NCBI GenBank assembly: GCA_002304925.1
Contig: DBPT01000001.1
Span: forward strand, 121,732-185,731
Length of the DNA: 64,000 nucleotides
Source of the DNA: Prolixibacteraceae bacterium UBA1413
Lineage (GTDB): Bacteria; Bacteroidota; Bacteroidia; Bacteroidales; Prolixibacteraceae
Direction: 5' to 3'
Shown: piece after piece, positions 53,901-62,250 of the stretch
How positions within the stretch are numbered: position 1 is the stretch's first letter
Layout of the letters: every line of letters starts with the position of its first letter
Position numbers and translations under genes: made by a program
The notes under the pieces: model-generated
Databases searched by the model: none
Told to the model about the DNA's origin: nothing
What the model saw: the letters and a program-made list of their open reading frames with translations, nothing else

Positions 53901-55037
53901 CAGGTAGTGCTTGTCGTTCGGCATGGCGCGGAAATTCTGGAAGAGTTGTTTGGTATGAACCAGGTAGTTGATGCCGGTACGGGTGCCGATCCAGGTATCT
54001 CCCCGCTTGTCATGGAAGATTTCAAGTACGGAGTTTCCTGACAGGCTTCTCGATTCCCGCTCATCATGATAATAGGAGGCCACGATGCCCTGCACCTGGT
54101 CGTAAATGAAAAGCCCGCCGCGGGTTCCGATCCAGAAATCCCCTTTTGGGTCACGGGCAATAGCCCTGACGGTGCGGCTTCTGTTATTCGCCGGATCAGG
54201 AATCAGGTGTTGTGCAATGTGGTTATCTGTACCGATGATGAAAATGCCGTTATCGTAAGTCCCGGTCCATATACGGCCATCGTCGCCGATAACCAGTTCC
54301 CAGATCTCCTCATTCAGGGATTCCGGGACGGGCAGGGGGAAGGGAGAAACCCGGTTGGCGGCGGTGTCCAGGACAAACAATCCATTGTTGGTCCCCATCC
54401 ACAACTTCCCTGCCGCGTCAAAGGTCATTATCCTGATGAAGTTTCCTGAAAACCGCTTTCCGGAGGATGATTCCTCAGGAACCACCCTGGTGATCCTGCC
54501 GTTTTCACGATACAACAGCAGCCCGTTGTCGGTACCGATCCAGAGGATTCCCTGCTTGTCCTCCTTGATGTCATTCACCGAAGCCTCCTGAAATCCGCTT
54601 TCCTCTCCGAACAGGGGCAGGAAAAACTCCCTGTCGCGATCATAAAGGTTAAGTCCCCCATTCTCGGTTCCGGCAAAAAGCCTTCCGCGGGAATCCTCAA
54701 AGATCACCCTGACAAGGTTTCCTGTCAGGGTATTGGTGTCGGATGGATTGTTGACGAAACGGGTGAACCGGTACCCGTCAAACCTGCTGATGCCCTGGCT
54801 CGTGCCGAACCACATGAATCCCCGGCTGTCCTGGTGAATGGCGTGGACCTGGTTGTTTGAAAGGCCGTTTTCCTGGGAGAAGTAATCAAAGCTGAGCGTG
54901 TTCCCCTGGGAAAAAAGAAGGAGAGGGGAAAAAATGAGACCCACACAGGTAAGCCGGAATGCCTTGAAGGGAAATCCGTTTTTCTCTTTGATCCCGTTTC
55001 CGGAGAAAGGATTTTTGGTTCGTATTCCGGCGAACAT
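50934..55037 (-). CDS. Hybrid two-component system sensor-regulator (HTCS) of the pectin PUL
   Basis: A 1367-residue one-protein signalling system. A signal anchor (LTCVGLIFSPLLLFSQG) comes first, then a periplasmic double propeller of Reg_prop repeats (about 45-740, WIGT/FGTS-type blades) and a Y_Y_Y domain (about 750-815). A membrane helix (about 820-840) leads to a histidine kinase with H-box FFTNISHEIRTPLTLILG, N-box NLLSNAFKFTEKGG and G-boxes DTGKGIP and GTGIGLALV. A receiver domain (about 1120-1235) has phospho-Asp in LCDILMPRVDGYE, and an AraC-type DNA-binding domain forms the C-terminus. It would bind a pectin oligosaccharide in the periplasm and activate the downstream operon. It starts eight bases after the truncated GH43 gene. 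Confidence 0.96.
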   Translation of the reverse strand: MFAGIRTKNPFSGNGIKEKNGFPFKAFRLTCVGLIFSPLLLFSQGNTLSFDYFSQENGLSNNQVHAIHQDSRGFMWFGTSQGISRFDGYRFTRFVNNPSDTNTLTGNLVRVIFEDSRGRLFAGTENGGLNLYDRDREFFLPLFGEESGFQEASVNDIKEDKQGILWIGTDNGLLLYRENGRITRVVPEESSSGKRFSGNFIRIMTFDAAGKLWMGTNNGLFVLDTAANRVSPFPLPVPESLNEEIWELVIGDDGRIWTGTYDNGIFIIGTDNHIAQHLIPDPANNRSRTVRAIARDPKGDFWIGTRGGLFIYDQVQGIVASYYHDERESRSLSGNSVLEIFHDKRGDTWIGTRTGINYLVHTKQLFQNFRAMPNDKHYLNSNEIWAFHADKEGKIWIGTEDGGVNIYDPASHSFDYLVSRPGDPNSLSSNCIKSFLDDGKGHLWIATFRGGINILDRRNGRIVHIRNIPGDDTSLSDDRVWCLFSDSKKRIWVGSSLGIDQYDPASGKFIRLRKPGMEAQVNWIREDHQGFLWIGARDELLVYHPDNDSLFRFNEKTRDFFQDSQNRIWIATLTSGLAEYSRGKGAIRYFTEEDGIANNQALSILEDNNRFLWIGTSNGLSRFNPETGYFRTFSGKDGLQNSQFNYGAALKLPSGELLFGGISGFNLFDPLKAGGSETGAPMVLTELRIFNKRVEIGTGRKPVLKRSISETGEITLPFNQKVITIEFAALNYVNSQNNLYSYFLEGFDKTWTDPSVNRAATYTNLNPGEYVFRVKSVIPGIPDAGNEISLKINIYPPFWKTSLFKIITFSLILSLIYALVRFVMNREKLKNDLHFERIKARKLHELDMLKLRFFTNISHEIRTPLTLILGPLEKIRNNQVPGEQMKPLLEIIVRNARHLNQLINQILDFRKLETGNLKPELADGELTGFVQGIAAQFDHLAQEKEIRYGFSAMSDKIICRFDGDKLEKIVTNLLSNAFKFTEKGGSITVSLAVIYDRSEMKPDDDESGTRYIEIRVKDTGKGIPASQLDKIFIRFFQSEEKNDHQGTGIGLALVHELVKLLDGKVFVTSKPGEGSRFTVRLPFLEPEGEIPGDRCDDERSVVTPGTSGQGDYDAYTREKIMLVVEDNADVRLFIRNHFETSFQILEAADGYEGWELALKTVPDIILCDILMPRVDGYELLKRLKNDERTSHIPVILLTALVSKDNELEGLAGGADDYITKPFDLAILETKIENILSIRKSLQKRYSAEIVLQPQNILISPHDERFLKKVMEIVENNIGDPDLDIERFAAEASVSRMQLYRKLSALTDMTVKEFIRDIRLKRAAQLLLQRNMNVSEIAWATGFRDVSHFRKCFRRKFGMSATEYANGI

Positions 55038-55045
55038 AGGTCAGG

Positions 55046-55543
55046 TTATTTAGGAGAGTCCATTTGCCAGTCATCTTTCCACCTGATAACCGGTTTCCCG
55101 TTTTCCAGGAGGAGAGGTAACCACACATAACCTCCATCGATGGGATTTTTCGGATTCCACCGGTCGGCCATAAAAATCCATAGGTTTTCATTTCCCGGCA
55201 CAGGAAGGATAAAGGTGCTCTGGGAGTTGAAAGTGAGTTCGGCTCCTTCCCCGGCACAGGGATTTCCCAGTTCCTCCCAGGGGCCGAAAATATGGGTGGC
55301 GACTGCCGATCTGGCGGCATTGGGAGCCCATCCGGTGCATCCCGAAGTGATCATGTAATATTTTCCCTCCTTTTTAAAGAGGGCAGGGGCTTGGTTGTGT
55401 CCTCCTCCATGGGCATTGATGTGCTCCCCGTTGTTATCAGGCCATTTTTCTCCGGGAAAGAGATGACCCGGCTGTTTTTCCTGGGAGAAGCTGGCCAGCG
55501 AAGCGAATGCAACGGCGACCAGTAAACAAGTCCTTCTAAACAT
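55046..55543 (-). pseudogene. Internally deleted GH43-like gene
   Basis: The 165-residue frame is open, with a signal peptide (LLVAVAFASLASFSQ). Residues 30-48 (KWPDNNGEHINAHGGG) match the very start of a GH43 subfamily-34-like propeller. Directly after this, residues 49-140 match the late part (APALFKKEGKYYMITSGCTG, WAPNAARSAVATHIFGPWEE, then FNSQSTFILPV and WIFMADRWNP). Roughly half of the usual propeller, with most active-site positions, is missing in frame, so hydrolase activity is unlikely. It lies just ahead of the HTCS gene in the same direction. It may be a relic or a reduced binding protein. Confidence 0.65.
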
Positions 55544-55574
55544 ATATATTGTCTTGATTTATAATATTCCTTAT

Positions 55575-55588
55575 TCAGTACATACTGA
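55575..55588. repeat. 14-base inverted repeat upstream of the GH43-like/HTCS unit
   Basis: TCAGTA and TACTGA flank a two-base centre, 32 bases before the GH43-like ATG. It could be an operator for the regulator unit; no clear TTTG/TAnnTTTG promoter is seen beside it. Confidence 0.3.
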
Positions 55589-55649
55589 TATCAAAGGCTT
55601 TCCCGCAGGGATAAGTCAAGTTTCGTGACCAGGGTGAATTTACGAAAAA

Positions 55650-56237
55650 TCATGGTTCGGCGCTATCATTCATGATTAACCTGAAGGTTTGAGCAATCCT
55701 GCGGCTCTCCTCGAGGGATCTTACGGGAGATAAATGAAGCCGTTCCTTGCGGATCATGTTGATGTACGGAGCGGACATTTCTTCCGGAGCTAAGATGCTT
55801 TCAACTCCTTCAAGGTTCCTCCGGTCAAAAACTATGGCGATCAGGGTTTTGACATGGCTGGCTTTCACCCTGTATACCCATGGTTGAAGACGGGCCGGAT
55901 GTATATGGGCGTATGAGCTTGTTTCCTCACTTTCCCGGACTACCCACCGGGAACCGTCTGATAGCGAAAAAGTCCGATAGCCCTTCCTTCCCAGCCAGGC
56001 CCGTAACCTCTCCCGGCTGTCGATTCCGTTGTTTTTCAGATATTCCCCGGCTTCGGAGAGGATCATTACCGATTCCAGGGTACCGGTGTACAGGTCAAAC
56101 TGGTTGGATCCCAGACCTTGAATTCCTTGCAGGACTTCCTGCCATTCAAGCTGTTTCCACCGGTTTATCTCCTTTCGCAGGAATCCCAGGTGGTGCTTCA
56201 ATGCGTTGAATTTTACAATGACAGAATTGTTTCCCAT
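55650..56237 (-). CDS. Conserved-looking protein of unknown function
   Basis: Not recognised. A 195-residue soluble protein with no signal or membrane helix. The N-terminal third is helical and charged (FLRKEINRWKQLEWQEVLQG); the rest looks alpha/beta with Arg- and His-rich patches (RWVVRESEETSSYAHIHPAR) and KTLIAIVFDRRNLEG. ATG at 56237 is chosen because the open frame further upstream overlaps the divergent aminotransferase gene. Helix-turn-helix proteins and toxin-antitoxin partners were considered, but no motif supports them. Confidence 0.7.
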   Translation of the reverse strand: MGNNSVIVKFNALKHHLGFLRKEINRWKQLEWQEVLQGIQGLGSNQFDLYTGTLESVMILSEAGEYLKNNGIDSRERLRAWLGRKGYRTFSLSDGSRWVVRESEETSSYAHIHPARLQPWVYRVKASHVKTLIAIVFDRRNLEGVESILAPEEMSAPYINMIRKERLHLSPVRSLEESRRIAQTFRLIMNDSAEP

Positions 56238-56408
56238 TCTGGATCTATGATGCTCAAATGTATCAAAAATCCATAAAATAAACCAACCCCGGCCTTCTCC
56301 GTCCATCCGTGCCACATTGACCACTGGCGTTCTATGGAAGTAGCCGGCACAGGGGATAACCTCAACCTCATTCGGTTTATTGATTACATTTGCCGATAAA
56401 ACAGGGAG

Positions 56409-57212
56409 ATGTTGTTGCACCGGCTTTATATCGAAGATGATGCCGTCAGGGAGGTGAAGGAGTTCACGGCTCCGGCGGGAATTGAGATATATGAAGTAGT
56501 GAGGGTCATGGAGGGGGTTCCCCTTTTTCTGGAGGATCACCTGAAGCGTTTTTACCATTCGGCATGGCTGCTGCACTTGGAAATTCCCCTTGGGGAAGGG
56601 CAGATTTTTCAACGGCTCAGGGATCTGATCCGGGTAAACGGGATTGAGGAAGGGAATATAAGGTTTTCCTGGACCTTCAGGCCTTCAGGCCGGTTTCTTG
56701 CATATTTCATTCCCCACAAGTACCCCAGTGAAGAGGAGTTCCGCCTGGGGGTAGCCTGCGGCTTGCTGAAGGCGGAGCGCCATGACCCTAATGCCAAGGT
56801 GGTTCAGGCCGGCTTGCGGGCAGAAGCCGACCGGAAAATCAGAGAGGAAGGGTGGTACGAGGTGTTGCTGATCAGCGGAAAGGGGTTGATTACCGAGGGA
56901 AGCCGCTCCAATGTTTTTTTTATCAGGGAAGGTGTTTTGCGCACTGCTCCTGATGGAGATATTCTTCCGGGGATCACCCGTCAGAAGGTACTACAGTTGA
57001 TCCATGGGGAGGGATTGCGGCTGGAAGCCCGCAGCCTGACCCCGGAGGAGTTGGAGAGTGCCGAAGCTGCTTTCCTTACCGGCACATCCCCCGGGGTACT
57101 ACCCATTTGCCGGGTGGAATCTCTGGCCCTGCCTGTAAACCATTCTTGCGTTAACCGTTTGGCCGGGGCATACAATGGTATGATCCGGGACTATATTCAA
57201 AACCACCGGTAG
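56409..57212 (+). CDS. Class IV PLP-dependent aminotransferase (branched-chain/ADC-lyase-like)
   Basis: A 267-residue fold-type IV PLP enzyme. It has the IYEVVRVMEGVPLFLEDHL start, in which the two-step glycan-free E-(V/T)-(I/V)-R motif is typical, the PLP Lys in HDPNAKVV and the C-terminal EGSRSNVFFI and LPGITRQKVL motifs. The family includes branched-chain aminotransferases, D-amino acid aminotransferase and 4-amino-4-deoxychorismate lyase; the sequence does not settle which. It stands alone and diverges from the unknown 195-residue gene. Confidence 0.85.
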   Translation: MLLHRLYIEDDAVREVKEFTAPAGIEIYEVVRVMEGVPLFLEDHLKRFYHSAWLLHLEIPLGEGQIFQRLRDLIRVNGIEEGNIRFSWTFRPSGRFLAYFIPHKYPSEEEFRLGVACGLLKAERHDPNAKVVQAGLRAEADRKIREEGWYEVLLISGKGLITEGSRSNVFFIREGVLRTAPDGDILPGITRQKVLQLIHGEGLRLEARSLTPEELESAEAAFLTGTSPGVLPICRVESLALPVNHSCVNRLAGAYNGMIRDYIQNHR

Positions 57213-57289
57213 TCAGGGCAGGCTCTCTTTCCTCTCCGGCATCTTTTCCCGGTAGTTGCATCCCGGCGCATCAAAATATCGCGGGTTTG

Positions 57290-58450
57290 TTACAGCCGGT
57301 CGGCAAGGATGGCACGGGTCACCCGGTGATCGATCTCATTTTGTTCACCAAGAAGGGTATTGCGTAACGCAAACCGGTTTTCAATTTTGCTGATTGTGGA
57401 ATCGGTCACCCCATAGTATGAAAGTCGGGTAGGTGTACCCATGGTCTCAAAGAATTCCACGGTACGGGCGATGGCCTTGTCAATCCGTTCATCGGGAGTA
57501 CCTTCACAGATTCCCCAGATGCGTTCGCCATATTGCAAAATCTTTTTCTCTTTCACTTTCCGGCGGACATTCATCACCCCGGGGAGGACGATGGCCAGGG
57601 TACGTGCATGGTCAATGCCGTGGAAGGCGGTGAGTTCGTGGCCTATGCCGTGGGTGGCCCAATCCTGGGGCACACCTTGTCCGATCAGTCCGTTCAGGGC
57701 CATGGTGGCGCTCCACATAAAGTTGGCGGCCGCATTATAATCTTTTCTGTTTTTGAGGATCTTCGGCCCCTCTTCAATCAGGGTGAGGAGGATGCCTTCA
57801 GCCATGCGATCTTGCAAAGGGGCGTTTACCGGAAATGTCAGGTATTGTTCCATCACATGGACAAATGCATCGACGACCCCGTTTGCCACCTGCCTGTCGG
57901 GCAGCGAATAGACTGTTTCAGGGTCGAGGATCGAAAACACGGGCATGACAGCCGGGGAACCAAATGAGAGCTTCTCTTGCGTGGAGGTCCTGGATATCAC
58001 CGCATTGCCGTTCATCTCAGAGCCGGTGGCTGGCAAGGTAAGCACCGTTCCCATGGGAAGCGCCCGGGTAACCCGTACCTCCTCCTCCGCTGACAGGATT
58101 TGCCAAGGATCTCCGTTTTCATAAAGCGCCGCGGCGGCAATGAACTTGGTCCCGTCCAACACAGAACCGCCACCCACGGCAAGAAGGAAGTCGATATTCT
58201 CCTTTTTGACCACATCCAAGGCTTTCATACAGGTTTCATACGTGGGATTGGGCTCGATACCCCCGAATTCTGTTACCTGGTACCCTTCAAGCGCCTTTTT
58301 TACCTGCGCATACACTCCGTTCTTGAAAATGCTCCCGCCTCCATAGATGATCAGAATCTTCCAGTCAGGGGAAATCTCATTGTTTAGCTTACTGATCTGT
58401 CCTTTTCCGAAAAGAATTTTTACCGGATTTTTGTATTCGAAATTGTACAT
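57290..58450 (-). CDS. Iron-containing alcohol dehydrogenase (YqhD/butanol dehydrogenase type)
   Basis: A 386-residue group III alcohol dehydrogenase that reduces aldehydes with NAD(P)H. It begins FEYKNPVKILFGKGQI and has the nucleotide-binding GGGSVLDGTKFIAAA, the Asp/His metal ligands in DAFVHVMEQYLT and the C-terminal GIGHELTAFHGIDHARTLAI. ATG at 58450 fits the family start; the open frame to 58519 has no likeness. A TATTTTTG -7 box lies 33 bases upstream. It probably balances redox in fermentation or removes toxic aldehydes. Confidence 0.93.
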   Translation of the reverse strand: MYNFEYKNPVKILFGKGQISKLNNEISPDWKILIIYGGGSIFKNGVYAQVKKALEGYQVTEFGGIEPNPTYETCMKALDVVKKENIDFLLAVGGGSVLDGTKFIAAAALYENGDPWQILSAEEEVRVTRALPMGTVLTLPATGSEMNGNAVISRTSTQEKLSFGSPAVMPVFSILDPETVYSLPDRQVANGVVDAFVHVMEQYLTFPVNAPLQDRMAEGILLTLIEEGPKILKNRKDYNAAANFMWSATMALNGLIGQGVPQDWATHGIGHELTAFHGIDHARTLAIVLPGVMNVRRKVKEKKILQYGERIWGICEGTPDERIDKAIARTVEFFETMGTPTRLSYYGVTDSTISKIENRFALRNTLLGEQNEIDHRVTRAILADRL

Positions 58451-58482
58451 GTCTGATTTTTTATTCTGGATTAATATACCGC

Positions 58483-58490
58483 CAAAAATA
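58483..58490 (-). promoter_or_regulatory. -7 promoter element of the alcohol dehydrogenase gene
   Basis: TATTTTTG on the minus strand matches TAnnTTTG exactly, 33 bases before the ATG. The nearest TTTG upstream is too far (26 bases), so the -33 part is weak. Confidence 0.4.
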
Positions 58491-58531
58491 GAAAATGTTC
58501 TTAAATTCGACCCTTGCAAAAGGAAAAGACT

Positions 58532-59143
58532 ATGGAAAAGCTGGATTCTGAAGGTTCACCGGGTAACTTTATTACAAAAATCAGGGCCCTTCCGCGCGAA
58601 GAACTCATCATGGTATTGAGGAGGCGAAGGCAATATCAGCCCGAAGCGGCAGCTGAAGCCGTGAAGGAAGCCCTCAGACGGGGGATTATCCGGCAGGAAG
58701 AGGATCTGAATTCTCCTGAATTTGATGAACCTGTTTCAAAATTCACATTTTTCCCCTGCCCTGAAAGTGAAAAAGGGAAGGACAAACTCTTCCGGAGTCT
58801 GTTGCGGGTAGTGATGATTGTCGGCGCGATACCCGTTATTTATGGGGTGATGAAGTTGTTGGTTCTCAAATATGCCGAAGGAGCCGGACTGGTCAGTTTG
58901 GGTGTGGTTTGGGCCGCGATGGCCTGGCTCATTATGGAACGTCATGAGAAAAGGCTTCTTATGCCTATGTTTATACTGGCTTTGTTGTCAGTGATTTACG
59001 CCGTCAGAATTCTTTATTTCTTCAAATATTTGAAATTAATTGATGTGCTGGTTCCAGTGGTGCTGTATGGCGTGATTTTCTATTTTCTGCTTTTTATTCT
59101 CTCTCTCTTCAGAAAAAAGGAGTGTGCCGGGTCAAAGGGGTAG
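58532..59143 (+). CDS. Membrane protein of unknown function
   Basis: Not recognised as a named family. The 203-residue protein has a soluble start with the helix REELIMVLRRRRQYQPEAAA and EAVKEALRRGII, seen at the N-terminus of several Bacteroidota membrane proteins, followed by five membrane helices (VVMIVGAIPVIYGVMKLLVL, LVSLGVVWAAMAWLI, MPMFILALLSVIYAV and two more). ATG at 58532 is preferred over TTG at 58514, which lies next to the ribosome site AAAAGGAAAAG. It diverges from the dehydrogenase gene. Confidence 0.72.
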   Translation: MEKLDSEGSPGNFITKIRALPREELIMVLRRRRQYQPEAAAEAVKEALRRGIIRQEEDLNSPEFDEPVSKFTFFPCPESEKGKDKLFRSLLRVVMIVGAIPVIYGVMKLLVLKYAEGAGLVSLGVVWAAMAWLIMERHEKRLLMPMFILALLSVIYAVRILYFFKYLKLIDVLVPVVLYGVIFYFLLFILSLFRKKECAGSKG

Positions 59144-59259
59144 CCCGGGGTTGGCAGGAAATTTGCTTGACATATCTTGTTACAGTTCCCGAATTCGCTT
59201 TTTAATCGTTAAATATCATCGTTTGACCGATTTATTAAGCAGCAGGGAGTGCGCCTGAT

Positions 59260-59267
59260 TATTTTTG
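59260..59267 (+). promoter_or_regulatory. -7 promoter element of the head-GIN gene
   Basis: TATTTTTG matches TAnnTTTG exactly, 26 bases before the ATG. No TTTG lies 19-21 bases upstream. The rest of the 150-base gap shows nothing else. Confidence 0.4.
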
Positions 59268-59293
59268 TATATCAGATTGTAAAGCCGTGAACA

Positions 59294-59992
59294 ATGAAAC
59301 AACTGCTTTTCTTTTTGCTTCTTGCCCCGGGACCGCTCTTCGGAGAAATGACTCTGGCAAGATCGGGGGATGAGAATTCCCGGGATTTTTCGGTTGGAAA
59401 CTTTGACAAGGTCTTCATTGAAGGAAATTTCAAGGTATATCTGTATCAGTCGGAAGATCCTTATCTGAGAGTGAAAGCTCCTTCGGATGATCTTTACGAT
59501 GCCATGGAGGTTGATTCCCGGGGGTCGACGCTTGAAATATCGGTGCGAAAGCCGAACTTCAACCCGCAGCGTGTGGAACTTCACATCGGTTATAGCCGGT
59601 TACATTCGCTTCATGTGAAGGGCGGAATGAAGCTTGTTACCGACGGATTCATCGAAGTGGATCATTTCATGGTTCTGGTAGAGGGGGGTGCTAATGTGAA
59701 CATGAAGATGAAAGCGCAGTCCGTTGATGTGGTTACCAATGGAGGGGCGGTTTTCGACCTTTCTGGAATCACAGGCGCCCTGTCGGTAAAGGTGGCCGGG
59801 GCAGCTCATGTGAATGCCCGGGAGATGACCGCCAAAGAGGTGACCTTCAGGGTGGAAGGTGTCGGTTTCGGAAGTGTTCACGCCACCGACCTCCTCGATG
59901 TTAAAATCGAGGGCGTAGGCAAAGTAACTTACAAAGGAACTCCGACCGTTCGCAGAATCATCGAAGGACTCGGCAAGGTAGAGGAATACTGA
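59294..59992 (+). CDS. Head-GIN domain (DUF2807) exported protein
   Basis: A 232-residue secreted protein. A signal peptide (QLLFFLLLAPGPLFG) is followed by two beta-helical head-GIN parts with the typical NFDKVFIEGNFKVYLYQSE start and the repeats VKVAGAAHVNA, VRVEGVGFGSVHA-type and VKIEGVGKVTYKG. The family is common in Bacteroidota and is called putative autotransporter adhesin, without proof. The function is unknown. Confidence 0.9.
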   Translation: MKQLLFFLLLAPGPLFGEMTLARSGDENSRDFSVGNFDKVFIEGNFKVYLYQSEDPYLRVKAPSDDLYDAMEVDSRGSTLEISVRKPNFNPQRVELHIGYSRLHSLHVKGGMKLVTDGFIEVDHFMVLVEGGANVNMKMKAQSVDVVTNGGAVFDLSGITGALSVKVAGAAHVNAREMTAKEVTFRVEGVGFGSVHATDLLDVKIEGVGKVTYKGTPTVRRIIEGLGKVEEY

Positions 59993-60051
59993 TCCTTCGC
60001 TTCCCGGTAACCGGTTTAGGCACATGGATGCTGCAGGCACCCATTCCCTTT

Positions 60052-61050
60052 TCAGGCCAGCGTGGCAACCATAACCGCCTTGATGGTATGCATCCGGTTT
60101 TCAGCCTCGTCCCAAACGATGGAAGCCTCGCTTTCGAATACGTCGTCGGTCACTTCCATGGCTTCGATTCCGAATTTCCTGTAAATCTCATCACCAATTT
60201 TGGTCTCCCGGTTATGGAATGCCGGAAGGCAGTGAAGGAATTTGCACTTCGGATTACCGGTAAGTTTCATGGTATTCCGGTTGACCTGATAGGGTTGGAG
60301 CAGCCCGATCCTGTCAGCCCATACATGATCGGGTTCTCCCATGGAAACCCACACATCGGTGTAGAGGAAATCGCAATCCCCGACTGCATCCTTCACATTT
60401 TCGGTAATCATGATTTTCCCTCCTGTCTGTGCTGCGATGGCACGGCATGTTTGTTGCAATTCTGCGGAAGGCTGGCAGGCAAACGGTGCAGCCGCACGGA
60501 AATCCATCCCCATTTTTGCCGCTCCCACCATCAGGGAATTCCCCATATTGTTTCGGGCATCGCCAAGATAGCAGAATTTGACCTTCGACAGCGGTTTGCT
60601 GGAATGTTCCTGCATGGTGAGAAAATCGGCCAGGATCTGTGTGGGATGGAACTCGTCGGTAAGGCCGTTCCATACCGGTACTCCGGCATATGCGGCAAGT
60701 TCCTCCACGATTCGCTGGCCGTACCCCCGGTATTCGATGGCATCGTACATCCTGCCCAGCACCCTGGCTGTGTCTTTCATCGATTCCTTCTGTCCGATCT
60801 GGGAGCCCGAAGGTCCCAGATAGGTGACGTGAGCCCCTTGGTCGTAGGCCGCCACTTCAAAGGCGCAGCGGGTGCGGGTAGAGGTTTTTTCAAAAATCAG
60901 GGCGATATTCTTTCCCCTGAGAATTTGCTGCTCCGTTCCTGCATATTTGGCTTTTTTCAGGTCAGCGGCCAGTTCCAGTAAAAAGGTGATCTCACCGGGT
61001 GTGAAATCCAGCAGTTTCAGAAAATGACGGTTTTTAAGGTTGAATGGCAT
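60052..61050 (-). CDS. argF: Ornithine carbamoyltransferase
   Basis: A 332-residue enzyme that interconverts ornithine plus carbamoyl phosphate with citrulline. The carbamoyl-phosphate loop EKTSTRTRCAFEVA, the HPTQILADFLTMQEH motif and the ornithine-binding FLHCLPAFHNRE are all intact. It lies 73 bases after the carbamate kinase gene on the same strand, as in the arginine deiminase pathway, so it may run in the catabolic direction; arginine deiminase itself is not here. Confidence 0.95.
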   Translation of the reverse strand: MPFNLKNRHFLKLLDFTPGEITFLLELAADLKKAKYAGTEQQILRGKNIALIFEKTSTRTRCAFEVAAYDQGAHVTYLGPSGSQIGQKESMKDTARVLGRMYDAIEYRGYGQRIVEELAAYAGVPVWNGLTDEFHPTQILADFLTMQEHSSKPLSKVKFCYLGDARNNMGNSLMVGAAKMGMDFRAAAPFACQPSAELQQTCRAIAAQTGGKIMITENVKDAVGDCDFLYTDVWVSMGEPDHVWADRIGLLQPYQVNRNTMKLTGNPKCKFLHCLPAFHNRETKIGDEIYRKFGIEAMEVTDDVFESEASIVWDEAENRMHTIKAVMVATLA

Positions 61051-61123
61051 ACTACTTAATTTGCTAAGTTGTGAATCGTGTCAATGTTGTTAACCTCGCT
61101 CAGGATGCGGGAGTCGCCTTGTG

Positions 61124-62077
61124 TCACGGGTAGTGCATGGTAATTTCGGATCCGTAACGTTTGTCTTTTAGTTTCCCGGCCTCGGTGATCACACTCTTTT
61201 TCCCTCCGTTCGCGACAAAATTGAGACAGGCCCTGATTTTGGGGGCCATGGAGCCTTCTCCGAAGGTGCCGGCTTCGAGGTATTTGAGCGTGTCGGCATA
61301 ATCGAGGAATTCCAGCTTTTCCTGGGTGGGTTTTCCGAAGTTTTTAAAAATAAAGGGTACATCGGTAAGGATATACAATTCGTCGGCACCGATCTGGGTG
61401 GCCAGGAGGGAAGAGGCCAGGTCTTTGTCGATCACCGCGTCGACAGACCTGACGTTGTTCGAATCGTCATAATAGACGGGAATCCCTCCGCCTCCGGCTG
61501 CGATCACGATATTTCCGGCCCGGGCCAAAGACCCGATAACCTCCTTGTTCATGATGTCTATAGGGCTGGGAGATGCGACCATCCTGCGGAAACCTCCGAT
61601 ACTTTTCCCCGAAGGTTTAAAAACCCATTTCTTTTCCTGTTCCAGTTTGCGGGCTTCCTCTTCAGGGTATATCTTTCCGACTCCCTTGACCGGGTTGTCA
61701 AATGCAGGATCGTGAGGATCGACCATCACCATGTTGACCAGGGTGACCACATTCTTGCGGATTTCGTGTTGGTTCAGCACATTTCTCAGCGTTCGCTCAA
61801 TCAAGTACCCGATACCTCCCTGGGAATCGGCCACGCAGATGTCCAACGGCATGGGGGCGATTCCGTACATTATATCGCCGGCATCGTTGCGCATCAGAAT
61901 GTTGCCCACCTGGGGACCGTTGCCATGGGTGATGACCAGATCATATCCCTCGCGGATCAGAAAGATCAGGTTCTCAATGGTTTCCGCGGTATTTTTTTCC
62001 TGTTCCTCAATGGTCCCCTTTTCATCTTCCCGCAGAAGGGCATTGCCTCCAAGGGCTGTGACAGCTAATTTGCTCAT
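61124..62077 (-). CDS. arcC: Carbamate kinase
   Basis: A 317-residue amino-acid-kinase fold enzyme that makes ATP from carbamoyl phosphate. It begins KLAVTALGGNALLRE, has THGNGPQVGNI and the long carbamate kinase motif with KPSGKSIGGFRR and IAAGGGGIPVYYDD. ATG at 62077 is the family start; a longer form from 62098 adds seven residues. With the carbamoyltransferase downstream it would yield energy from citrulline. Confidence 0.95.
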   Translation of the reverse strand: MSKLAVTALGGNALLREDEKGTIEEQEKNTAETIENLIFLIREGYDLVITHGNGPQVGNILMRNDAGDIMYGIAPMPLDICVADSQGGIGYLIERTLRNVLNQHEIRKNVVTLVNMVMVDPHDPAFDNPVKGVGKIYPEEEARKLEQEKKWVFKPSGKSIGGFRRMVASPSPIDIMNKEVIGSLARAGNIVIAAGGGGIPVYYDDSNNVRSVDAVIDKDLASSLLATQIGADELYILTDVPFIFKNFGKPTQEKLEFLDYADTLKYLEAGTFGEGSMAPKIRACLNFVANGGKKSVITEAGKLKDKRYGSEITMHYP

Positions 62078-62250
62078 AACTGGTAATATGGTTTTCATTT
62101 GGTGACACCGGCTTCCCGAAGGTGGCCAATGGCATGCTGCTACTGGTCAAATAAAAGAAATTTAGCGGATTCAAACAATTGTATTGGTCAAAACCATCAA
62201 AGAAAAAGTGTTAATTTGGATGTATGATTTTTAACCGTAAGAATTGGAGC

